This document shows, in pieces, positions 54,448 through 64,000 of a stretch of DNA of 64,000 nucleotides; the first letter of the stretch is position 1, and each line of letters opens with the position of its first letter. This DNA is from Leptospira stimsonii (lineage in GTDB: Bacteria; Spirochaetota; Leptospiria; Leptospirales; Leptospiraceae): NCBI RefSeq assembly GCF_003545875.1, contig NZ_QHCS01000001.1:496001-560000 (forward strand), given 5' to 3'. Under the pieces are notes generated by a model, which saw only the letters and a list, made by a program, of their open reading frames with translations, searched no databases and was not told where the DNA came from. Made by a program: the position numbers and the translations under genes.

Positions 54448-56013
54448 TCAATTCGTGGGTACGGAGGAGTCTTCGAGGATGAATTTGGCGGCCAGTTTGC
54501 TGAATGCCATGATCGTATAACTCGGATCAACCGAAACCCCCGTTGGAAATACGCTCGAGTCGGAGACGTAGAGATTTTTAAGTCCGTGCACCCTGTGTTT
54601 CCAATCTACGACGGACCGTAGAGGATCCTGTCCCATTCTACAACCGCCAGCTGGATGTGGCGCGGCCATCATCATAGAAGCAGGGCTTAACTCGAGTTGA
54701 TCGACTTTATGAATATCTTTCTCTGATTCGATTTTCGTCCTTTTGAGATCCGGAAGGAGAACCCATTTGGCTCCGGCTCGAAAATTAAGCAGAACCTGCT
54801 TTCGTATACAATCTTTTAGAAAGGCTTTTGTCAACTTACCGAAGTTATACGATACGGTTCTTTTTCCGGAGGAACTTACGGAAATATTTCCTAGTTCCGA
54901 TGGAACATCGTCGATCCAGCCGATTGTTCCGCCAAAGTGAGGAAGAATTTTCATCATTTCCCGGTGTTCGGTGCCGAATCCAGGAATAAGTGCGGCAAGA
55001 CTTCCCGGTTGCAATTGGTTGGCCATGATAAGAAATCCACCTTCTATGTATTGGCCGTTTTGAAAGCGGGGGAGTCGAAATTCTTCCACACCGAATGCGG
55101 ACGGAATGTTTCTCCATTGGAGGATGGGTTCGTCATAGATCGCGTGAACAAAGGGAGAAGGGTTGATCGCAAGATTTTCTCCGAGTGCAGGTAATCTTTT
55201 CTTCCATCCGTTTCGAAGTAAGAAAGTGGAACTTCCAAAACCGCCTGCGGCGATGGCGAAGACCGGAGCTTCGAATTTGAGAACGATTTCGGATTCTTTT
55301 CCGGAAGGTCGGTCCATCATGACCGCCTCTAAAAATTCCACTCGATCTCCTTTTAGTTCCAATCGGACGGCTTTACAATCCGCGTAGATATCGGCCCCCA
55401 ATGCCATCGCTTTCGGAATGTGCGTGACTAATTGGCTTTGTTTTGCGCCGAACATACAACCTTGCATACAATGTCCGGACTTCTGGCAATTTTTTCTTGC
55501 TTGAGGAACCGGATTCCCTTCCCACCCGAGAGACGTGCACGCCTTTCGAACGAGCTGATTCATTTTATTATGATATTCTTCTTTAGCGGGATGTACGTTC
55601 AGAGTCTCATCCAATTCTTTCCAATACGGACTTAGATCTTCTGGAGAATGCCCATGCACTCCATATTCTTCTTTCCAGAGATTCAAACGATCGTCCGGGG
55701 TTCTATAGCTGTCCGCCCAATAGTGAACCGAAGCACCGCCAACGTTCTTTCCATATACGAGATTGATGGTTCCGGATCCGTCGGTCGCCATGTTTCTTTC
55801 TGCGGAAACTTTTCCAGCCATATTGAGTTCATGATTGTCGAAGGTTCCAGTATGGTAATAACCTCCTTCTTCGATGAGAACGACTTTTTTTCCGTTCTTG
55901 GAAAGCTCGTAAGCCAAGGTCGCACCTCCGCAACCGGTACCTACGATCACGACATCGGCCTTGATAGTCCTTGAATCTCCTAGATTCTTCCATTCATAAA
56001 CGCGACCGCTCAT
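54448..56013 (-). CDS. GMC-family oxidoreductase
   Basis: This 521-residue FAD enzyme has the Rossmann motif 'VVIVGTGCGGATLAYELSKNG' (GTGCGG at 25-30) then 'VVLIEEGG'. A cysteine-bearing 'SGHCMQGCMFGAKQ' motif and 'AIAAGGFGSSTFLLRNGW' follow, with the GMC C-terminus 'PHPAGGCRMG' and 'LYVSDSSVFPTGVSVDPSYTIMA'. It resembles the large subunit of gluconate-2-dehydrogenase-type or cholesterol/alcohol oxidoreductases. The start overlaps the small subunit stop by 4 bp, so they probably form a complex; the small subunit's Tat signal could carry this subunit, which lacks its own signal, to the periplasm. Confidence 0.88.
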   Translation of the reverse strand: MSGRVYEWKNLGDSRTIKADVVIVGTGCGGATLAYELSKNGKKVVLIEEGGYYHTGTFDNHELNMAGKVSAERNMATDGSGTINLVYGKNVGGASVHYWADSYRTPDDRLNLWKEEYGVHGHSPEDLSPYWKELDETLNVHPAKEEYHNKMNQLVRKACTSLGWEGNPVPQARKNCQKSGHCMQGCMFGAKQSQLVTHIPKAMALGADIYADCKAVRLELKGDRVEFLEAVMMDRPSGKESEIVLKFEAPVFAIAAGGFGSSTFLLRNGWKKRLPALGENLAINPSPFVHAIYDEPILQWRNIPSAFGVEEFRLPRFQNGQYIEGGFLIMANQLQPGSLAALIPGFGTEHREMMKILPHFGGTIGWIDDVPSELGNISVSSSGKRTVSYNFGKLTKAFLKDCIRKQVLLNFRAGAKWVLLPDLKRTKIESEKDIHKVDQLELSPASMMMAAPHPAGGCRMGQDPLRSVVDWKHRVHGLKNLYVSDSSVFPTGVSVDPSYTIMAFSKLAAKFILEDSSVPTN

Positions 56014-56579
56014 GATTCCCCCAAAATTTTTCTATAGTAGATTCTGGATTCGCTTAATTTTTCCGGAGGGTTCGCAAAAGGGCCGTCATACGAAATTGCT
56101 CTGAAAGACGATTCGTGTCCGTAATACATCAGAAAGATCGGCATTTTAAGATTTGCTAATGCGGCACGAATAAGATCGGAATCTGTGTTCTCCTGAGAAT
56201 ATAGAAATTTCCTTCTGTCTTCCTCGCTTAGTCTTGAAAATCGACTCCAATATCCGCTTACAAGTGGAAGGTATTCTAAGATAAAAATGAGAGATTTAAA
56301 ATCATCGGTGATGCCGGAGTCTACGAAAAAGAATTCTTCATCGAGTCGGCGCACGACCTGGGCTTTTTCGATATCGGGAAAACCGGGTTCCGGCGGTAAA
56401 AGTGTTTGAGAATAGGCTTGTAAGAATTCGGCCTCTGATTCCGAAAAGAATAATGTCTTGGGAACGGTACCGGAATACGATCTGCGAAAGAGCAAAGTTC
56501 CAATGCCGATGCTGAGTAAACCTCCAAGGCCGAAGCCGAAGAGTTTGCGTCTAGAGATTTTTTCCGAAAGCACGTTCAT
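56010..56579 (-). CDS. Tat-exported gluconate-dehydrogenase subunit 3-like protein
   Basis: This 189-residue protein has a twin-arginine signal ('SRRKLFGFGLGGLLSIG', 9-25) with the Tat pattern S-R-R-x-x-F. The mature part has the helical layout of the gluconate 2-dehydrogenase subunit 3 family ('SEAEFLQAYSQTLLPPEPGFPDIE', 'RAALANLKMPIFLMYYGHES', 'FRAISYDGPFANPP'). These small subunits escort and pair with GMC catalytic subunits. The 4-bp overlap with the downstream GMC gene supports that. It is divergent from the ferredoxin gene. Confidence 0.82.
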   Translation of the reverse strand: MNVLSEKISRRKLFGFGLGGLLSIGIGTLLFRRSYSGTVPKTLFFSESEAEFLQAYSQTLLPPEPGFPDIEKAQVVRRLDEEFFFVDSGITDDFKSLIFILEYLPLVSGYWSRFSRLSEEDRRKFLYSQENTDSDLIRAALANLKMPIFLMYYGHESSFRAISYDGPFANPPEKLSESRIYYRKILGES

Positions 56580-56665
56580 CGTACCGTGAGTATTCTTATA
56601 TTAGAATCGGTGTCAATTCTGAAAACAGGGTTGACGAAACAATCGTTCGATTAACTTTGTAAAGC

Positions 56666-56899
56666 ATGGCTGACAAAAACGACAAGGTCAAACAAAACGC
56701 TCCCGGTAAATATTATATCGATAACAGCTGTGTTCCGTGCAACGATTGTGTGGAAGAAGCGCCCATGCTTTTAAAATATACGGATGACGAATCCAAAGTT
56801 TACTTTCATAGACAACCGGCAAATCCGGAAGAAGAAGTGGCCGCGAAAAAAGCCATGGAAATTTGTCCTGTGGAAGCTCTTGGAGATGATGGAGAATAA
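56666..56899 (+). CDS. Single-cluster [4Fe-4S] ferredoxin
   Basis: This 77-residue ferredoxin has Cys22, Cys25, Cys28 ('SCVPCNDC') and Cys67 followed by Pro ('ICPVEA'), the ligand set of a single [4Fe-4S] cluster. It is acidic, with no signal peptide, so it is a cytoplasmic electron carrier. Its partner is unknown; it is divergent from the GMC oxidoreductase pair and could serve unlinked enzymes such as the sulfite reductase. A terminator follows at 56909. Confidence 0.88.
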   Translation: MADKNDKVKQNAPGKYYIDNSCVPCNDCVEEAPMLLKYTDDESKVYFHRQPANPEEEVAAKKAMEICPVEALGDDGE

Positions 56900-56908
56900 A
56901 ATTCTTCC

Positions 56909-56935
56909 GGCCGGATTGGCTTGCTGAATCCGGCT
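56909..56935 (+). terminator. Terminator hairpin after ferredoxin gene
   Basis: gccggatt (56910-56917) / aatccggc (56927-56934) is a perfect 8-bp stem, extended by a G-T pair, with a 9-base loop, then 'acgatattcttc'. It lies 10 bp after the stop at 56899. The remaining 300 bp to the kinase gene show nothing else I can support. Confidence 0.6.
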
Positions 56936-57250
56936 ACGATATTCTTCCCCGCGACCTTCTATTTTCCCACCTTTCACTCAAAACCCAATCCTTCGTTCCA
57001 TGCATTTTTTATATGCGTCCTTCCAGCTAACACTTGTGTATTCGTCCTGAGAAATTTGGATTCAAAATATTTGGAGTTGAATTTTCTCAATTCTGCGACG
57101 AATGTTTTTCTTAAAAATGTAAATTCTTAAAAGAATCCGTCTCATTTTATTTCTTTCTGCCCTTTGCAAAAAAGAAAAATTCATACTCGGTATTGGATTG
57201 TTTTTTTGCATGAGAGCGTTTATCTTAAGTTTACTTTCGGTAGGCCTATT

Positions 57251-58789
<1,539 letters not shown>

Positions 58790-58790
58790 T

Positions 58791-59180
58791 ATGAATTTCT
58801 GGTTAATCGATGATGACACCATTTATATCATGATTGCGAAACGATTCTTGGCAAAAGACGGTAGAACGAAAAAGTTATTAGACTTTCAGGATGGAGAGCT
58901 TGCTATACAACAGCTTCAGAACTTAAGCAAGAATTCGGAAGAACTTCCCGATGCGATACTTTTAGATATCAATATGCCGTTTATGGACGGATGGCAATTC
59001 TTAGACGAGTTTAAAAAAATCCAAGACCACCTCGCAAAAAAGATTACGATTTTTATGGTAAGCTCCTCCGTGGACGAAAGGGATATCGTTAAGGCGAATT
59101 CCTTTCCGGAAGTGAAAGGTTATCTTTCAAAACCTCTCACCCAGGATCATATTCGAAAACTCTACGATGATTTGGAGTAG
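58791..59180 (+). CDS. CheY-like single-domain response regulator
   Basis: This 129-residue receiver has acidic residues 'DDD' (7-9), the phospho-acceptor Asp59 ('AILLDINMPFMDGW') and the conserved Lys114 ('GYLSKPL'). There is no output domain. It starts 1 bp after the PAS kinase stop, so it is the likely phosphorylation target of that kinase (His298). The ATG at 58791 is chosen since the frame's earlier codons lie inside the kinase gene. The 3' end overlaps the convergent epimerase gene by 19 bp. Confidence 0.88.
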   Translation: MNFWLIDDDTIYIMIAKRFLAKDGRTKKLLDFQDGELAIQQLQNLSKNSEELPDAILLDINMPFMDGWQFLDEFKKIQDHLAKKITIFMVSSSVDERDIVKANSFPEVKGYLSKPLTQDHIRKLYDDLE

Positions 59181-60160
59181 GACCCGATCCAAGCGCGTGT
59201 TATTTGTAACGCGTCGTCCGTTTTCACTTTCGGTCTATAACCTAGAATCGATTTCGCTTTTTCGATCGATACTGCATTTTCTCTCAGAATAAAATTTACC
59301 CCTTCGGTTGTTGCAGGCGGCTCTTTTCCAACGGACTTATATAGAATTCCCATTATAAAAATCAAAACCTTTAGAAACCAAGCCGGAGCCGACAACGGTT
59401 TAGAAAGTCCGGCGGAGTCCGCAAGTTGAAAAAAATATTCTTTCCAAGTCATCGTAGTTCCGTCCGTGATATTAAACGCTTCTCCCCAAGCTTCTTTTTC
59501 TAAGGCGAGTAACGTGCCTTCTACGAGATTGTCAACATAGGTTAGATTGATTCTTCCTTTGCCGCCGTTCGGAAGTGAGAATAATTTTTTCTTCATCAGT
59601 TGAATCGGTCGAACGACCCAGGGCCCTGATCCGGGTCCATAAACATCGCCCGGACGGATAAATAAAATTCCGAATGACGGAGGGTCGTTGAGAGGGAGGA
59701 GTGCTGATTCTCCCTCGATCTTTGTCATACAATAAGGATTTCCTTCGCCTCGAAAGGGTCCTTCTTCGGAAATGTTTGCGGGATAGGAAAAGCCGTAAAC
59801 CATCACGGAAGAATAATGAATCATACCCTTTGCACCGCAAGCTCTCGCGATCTTCGCTAATTCTACCGAGGAATGAACATTCACTTTTCTGAATTCTTCT
59901 AAGGAACCTCCTTCTCTCACGATGGCCGCGGTATGAATTACGTAATCCGATCCGGATACGGCCTCCTGCATTGCGAGTGGATCGCTCGTGCTCCCGTGAA
60001 TGATCGTAAAACCTTTTTCACGAAGAATCTTAACCTTTGTCGGATCGAGCTCGATTCCTCGAACAAGAATTCCTCGTTCCTTAGCGATCTCGGCTAAACG
60101 TTTTCCGATGAATCCGCCGATCCCGGTGATACAAACGGTTTTTCCTCTTAAATCGATCAT
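59162..60160 (-). CDS. NAD-dependent epimerase/dehydratase family protein
   Basis: This 332-residue extended short-chain dehydrogenase has the NAD motif 'GIGGFIG' (13-19), the catalytic Tyr143 and Lys147 ('NPYCMTK') and the Ser/Thr of 'YSSVMVYG'. 'FIRPGDVYGPGSGPWVVRPIQLM' and the C-terminal part are of the 3-beta-hydroxysteroid dehydrogenase/isomerase-like group. A hydrophobic stretch (about 265-282) suggests membrane association. The start overlaps the isocitrate dehydrogenase stop by 4 bp, so they are co-transcribed. The substrate is unknown. Confidence 0.85.
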   Translation of the reverse strand: MIDLRGKTVCITGIGGFIGKRLAEIAKERGILVRGIELDPTKVKILREKGFTIIHGSTSDPLAMQEAVSGSDYVIHTAAIVREGGSLEEFRKVNVHSSVELAKIARACGAKGMIHYSSVMVYGFSYPANISEEGPFRGEGNPYCMTKIEGESALLPLNDPPSFGILFIRPGDVYGPGSGPWVVRPIQLMKKKLFSLPNGGKGRINLTYVDNLVEGTLLALEKEAWGEAFNITDGTTMTWKEYFFQLADSAGLSKPLSAPAWFLKVLIFIMGILYKSVGKEPPATTEGVNFILRENAVSIEKAKSILGYRPKVKTDDALQITRAWIGSYSKSS

Positions 60161-61623
60161 TCTCCCTGACCTAAGGAGAACGCCCGTTTTCCGTTGAAGT
60201 AATATAGGTTTTCCGTTTTGATCGCGTCAAAGCCGGCTTCGTCCAATTTCAATAGTAATTCCCCGATCTGTTTGTGAGAGATCGGGTAGTAGGTCGGATT
60301 TTCCGGATGTAAAAGAGCTTCTTTGCTGACAAATCTACATCTCCAATGATCGATTAGAAACGTTTCCGGTTGTCCGTCCGGATATACTTTTACGCCACGA
60401 TTTGTGATGATTTTTAATTTCAGATCGCCGGAAATCGATTCGAGTTTTTTTCCGAGTTCGCTCGGATCGTTTCCGGTCCAATCGAGGAAAACATCCGTTC
60501 CAACCAGTTCTTTCTTTTGTAGAACTCTCTTATATTCAGGAATTGTAATTTTCTTCGCTTTTCCGAAAGATACCGGTTTGAACTTTTCGGGAAGGTGACC
60601 TAGATTCCCGATCACGGCTTCCGCAAACTCTTTCGTTCCGACCTTGATTCTACTTACACCTGGTTTAAAAATATCGCCGGTATGAATTCCTTCCTCAATT
60701 GTCAGTAACCAGGCGTTGTTGATTTTCGCCGCAATATCCGGTTGTCCGATGTGAACCAACATCATCACTGCGGCGTTGATGAGTCCGGAAGGATTGGCAA
60801 GATTCTTACCCGCGATATCCGGTGCCGATCCGTGAATGGCTTCGAACATGGAAACGATTTCCCCGATGTTGGAAGAGCCTGCCATTCCTACCGAGCCGGC
60901 AATTTGAGCGACGATATCCGAAATGATATCTCCGTATAGATTCAAAGTGACTACTACGTCGAAGTTCTGAGGTCGATCCGCGAGGTTCGCGGCTCCAATA
61001 TCGATGATTTGAGAATTGGATTCGAGCTCCGGATATTCCTTCGCGACTTCCTTAAAAATATCATGGAACAATCCGTCCGTTTGCTTCATGATATTGTCTT
61101 TTACCATTGCGGTCACTTTTTTGCGACCATAGGCTCTTGCGTATTCAAACGCGTACCGAATGATTTTTTCGGAACCGGGACGAGAAATCAATTTGAGACA
61201 TTGGACCGTATCGTTGGTTTGCTGGTGTTCGATTCCTGTATAAAGGTCTTCTTCGTTTTCGCGGATGATTACGATATCTAGGATCGGATGTTTGGTTTCG
61301 ACATAAGGATATAAAGAAAAGCAAGGTCTTACGTTTGCGAAAAGTCCTAACGTAGTTCGGACCGTAACATTTAAACTTTTATAACCTCCACCTTGCGGAG
61401 TGGTAATCGGAGCTTTCAAAAAAACTTTTGTTTGCCGCAGGATGTCCCAGGCTTCCGGTTTGATTCCCGAGGAATGTCCCTCTTTATAAACCTTTTCTCC
61501 GATTTGAATTTCGATCGGATCGATCTTGGCACCGGCGGCGTTGAGAATTTTGAGAGTCGCCTCCATAATTTCAGGACCGATTCCATCACCGTGGGCGATT
61601 GCGATTTTTGTTTTTTCGGACAT
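60157..61623 (-). CDS. icd: Isocitrate dehydrogenase with C-terminal extension
   Basis: This 488-residue beta-decarboxylating dehydrogenase converts isocitrate to 2-oxoglutarate. Family signatures are 'HGDGIGPEIM' (10-19), 'IIRENEEDLYTGIEH', 'NLYGDIISDIVAQIAGSVGMAGSSNIG' (split by family pattern) and 'MFEAIHGSAPDIAGKN'. The last 150 residues, 'GTDVFLDW' to 'LKTENLYYFNGKRAF', form an extra domain seen in Thermus and Rickettsiales-type enzymes (about 480-500 residues), but not in the 416-residue E. coli enzyme. It leads a two-gene operon with the epimerase. Confidence 0.88.
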   Translation of the reverse strand: MSEKTKIAIAHGDGIGPEIMEATLKILNAAGAKIDPIEIQIGEKVYKEGHSSGIKPEAWDILRQTKVFLKAPITTPQGGGYKSLNVTVRTTLGLFANVRPCFSLYPYVETKHPILDIVIIRENEEDLYTGIEHQQTNDTVQCLKLISRPGSEKIIRYAFEYARAYGRKKVTAMVKDNIMKQTDGLFHDIFKEVAKEYPELESNSQIIDIGAANLADRPQNFDVVVTLNLYGDIISDIVAQIAGSVGMAGSSNIGEIVSMFEAIHGSAPDIAGKNLANPSGLINAAVMMLVHIGQPDIAAKINNAWLLTIEEGIHTGDIFKPGVSRIKVGTKEFAEAVIGNLGHLPEKFKPVSFGKAKKITIPEYKRVLQKKELVGTDVFLDWTGNDPSELGKKLESISGDLKLKIITNRGVKVYPDGQPETFLIDHWRCRFVSKEALLHPENPTYYPISHKQIGELLLKLDEAGFDAIKTENLYYFNGKRAFSLGQGE

Positions 61624-61810
61624 TCTCGTCTCCTAATACTTCAAATAGAAGGGAAATCGAGAGAAAGGTCAATTCCTTCCTATTCAGCTTTGATGAAAGA
61701 GAAGAAAATTTGAGTCGAGAGGGGCATCCCTTCCGGGATGAGATTTCTAAGATGGAATGGAGAAAATTTTGTAATGGAGAAAGATTAGGATTTTAACTCA
61801 AGAATCGAAA
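61624..61810. other. Short gap with a hairpin
   Basis: This 187-bp gap between the isocitrate dehydrogenase start and the small acidic ORF holds the promoter of the icd operon, not resolved by eye. A tight hairpin catccc-ttcc-gggatg (61725-61740) is present, without a T-run on either side. Confidence 0.4.
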
Positions 61811-61993
61811 TTATTCGATTTCAAAATCCGACTCCGAGTCCACAAGAAATTCTTCTCGGGAATAGATCAGCTCCATCACGTCGTCCATCCAATCCGGTGT
61901 TCCGTGGTTGGGATCTCCGAACGGATCGTTCGCTCTGTATCGTTTCATGATTTCGCTGTGCTTCTGAATCTGATCTCTTGTGCTTGCGTTCAT
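61811..61993 (-). CDS. Small acidic protein of unknown function
   Basis: This 60-residue ORF (ATG at 61991-61993) is hydrophilic and acidic, with a central 'DPFGDPNHGTPDWMDDVMELIY' segment. There is no membrane segment and no clear ribosome binding site. It is plausible because coding bias resembles neighbours and a long promoter-like gap precedes it, but a chance ORF is not excluded. No terminator is visible on its 3' side. Confidence 0.45.
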   Translation of the reverse strand: MNASTRDQIQKHSEIMKRYRANDPFGDPNHGTPDWMDDVMELIYSREEFLVDSESDFEIE

Positions 61994-62151
61994 ACTAGAA
62001 TTGTCGGTTTAAAAAACCGTTTCCTGACAGATTTTGGAAAGAATTAATAATTTCTTTCTAAAAGTACAACGGAAAAATTATTTATATTTGCTTTGCTTTT
62101 AACCGAAAAAGCGTCGGAGACGAGGTGAAGATTGAGAGAAGAATGGAAAAG

Positions 62152-62179
62152 TCGGAGCCTAACAGATGTGAGGCTCCGA
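62152..62179 (-). terminator. Terminator of the argG-coaD-ndk operon
   Basis: tcggagcct (62152-62160) / aggctccga (62171-62179) is a perfect 9-bp stem with a 10-base loop, starting 8 bp past the ndk stop. On the minus strand it is followed by 'cttttcc'. Confidence 0.72.
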
Positions 62180-62186
62180 AAAATTC

Positions 62187-63088
<902 letters not shown>

Positions 63089-63092
<4 letters not shown>

Positions 63093-64000
63093 TTTTTACG
63101 AAGCCTTGCCGTTTCTTGCGCTGGGAGTCCGTAGATATTGATAAATCCTTCCGCGTCTTTTTGATTGTACAATTCTTCTTTTTCAAAGGTCGCCATTTCC
63201 GGATTGTAAAGAGAAACGGAAGATTTCCTTCCCACAACGGAACAGGTTCCTTTGTACATCTTTACTTTCACGGTTCCGGTGACGTATCTTTGGGTTTCCG
63301 AGACAAATGCGCGAACCGCTTTCATTCTGGAAGAGAACCAGTGTCCGTTGTAGATGAGTTCCGCCAATTCGATGGATAATTTATCTTTATGATGTTGCGT
63401 ATCTCTGTCGATCGTGATGGATTCCAAATCTCTATGAGCTATGAATAATACGGTCCCGCCAGGAGTTTCGTAAACGCCTCTCGACTTGATTCCGACGAGT
63501 CTGTTTTCTACGATATCAACTCGACCGATGCCGTGTTTGCCGGCGATCGTATTGAGGATTTCCATAACTTCCAGAGGATTCATTTTTTTGCCGTTGACCG
63601 CGACACAATTACCTTCTTGAAAATCGAGTTCTACGTATTCCGGTGCGTCCGGCGCTTTTTCGGGAGAAGCCGTCAGAAGGAACATTTTCTCATCCGGTTC
63701 TCTATAAGGATCTTCTAATATACCACCCTCGTAGGAAATGTGCATTAGGTTTCTGTCCATAGAGTAAGGTTTTTCGGCGGTTACGGGAACCGGAATACCT
63801 TTCGACTTTGCGTATTGGATGAGGTCGGCTCTTCCGCCGAATTCCCAGATTCTCCAGGGAGCGATGATTGTTTTTTCGGGTGCCAAGGACTTTACGCCGA
63901 GTTCGAAACGAACCTGATCGTTTCCTTTTCCGGTCGCTCCGTGAGCGAAGGCGTCCGCGCCTTCTTTTTCGGCGACTTCTACCATTGCTTTTGCGATCAG
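63089..64000 (-). CDS. argG: Argininosuccinate synthase, C-terminal part (cut by window edge)
   Basis: This is the last 303 residues of argininosuccinate synthase; the frame is open through the right edge, so the true start is outside. Characteristic segments are 'AHGATGKGNDQVRFELG', 'IAPWRIWEFGGRADLIQYAKSKGIPVPVTAEKPYSMDRN' (split by family pattern), 'YEGGILEDP' and 'GRVDIVENRLVGIKSRGVYETPGG'. It joins citrulline and aspartate with ATP in arginine synthesis. The stop overlaps the coaD start by 4 bp, linking arginine and CoA synthesis genes in one transcript. Confidence 0.94.

Overview
The window reads as chromosomal DNA of a spirochaete of the genus Leptospira. It is moderately AT-rich. Several secreted proteins carry spirochaete-style lipoboxes, TTG and GTG starts are common, there is a MotB-like stator protein, and many proteins resemble conserved Leptospira hypotheticals. 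I cannot resolve the species. I see no rRNA, tRNA, CRISPR array, insertion sequence or prophage. This is core and envelope-type chromosome rather than a mobile island.

Layout. 1-5511 (minus): a Yej/Opp-type peptide ABC transporter (two permeases, two ATPases) coupled to an AsmA-like protein that leaves the window. 5629-10085: a secreted CrtC/AttH-like lipocalin, a large polytopic protein and a CPBP protease, with a repeat-bearing gap. 10498-16527 (plus): a sulfate-assimilation and siroheme operon (cysH-cysD-cysN-cobA-sirC-cysI) behind a leader with mutually exclusive stem-loops. 16533-29334: beta-propeller and LysM/M23 envelope proteins, a second CPBP protease, a ClC transporter, a FadL/OmpP1 barrel, an alkylglycerol-monooxygenase-like membrane hydroxylase and two tandem DUF4139 (MuiA-like) proteins. 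29337-30362 (minus): a von Willebrand A protein.

30485-35319 (minus) is the most informative block. A compact cobalamin riboswitch lies upstream of two lipoproteins, a DUF6580 membrane protein, and cobT-cobS-cobC. This implies a B12-controlled lower-ligand assembly or salvage unit that also makes surface or transport proteins of unknown function. A strong hairpin follows the first lipoprotein gene.

35475-39845: a flavin amine oxidase, a TetR regulator divergent from a DAPG-hydrolase-like enzyme with two near-identical operators 31 bp apart, and small envelope proteins. 40099-43619 (minus): a two-subunit type IIA topoisomerase that looks more like the phage T4/eukaryotic branch than gyrase, with an unusually short A subunit. 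43822-51829 (plus): a lipoprotein-gltX pair, then a run of tightly packed signalling and envelope genes including a MotB-like protein without an adjacent MotA. 52027-61993: an aminotransferase, DUF2905, a GMC oxidoreductase with its Tat-exported small subunit, a ferredoxin, a PAS histidine kinase with a CheY-like receiver, an epimerase and a long isocitrate dehydrogenase. 62187-64000 (minus): argG (cut by the window edge)-coaD-ndk, closed by a terminator.
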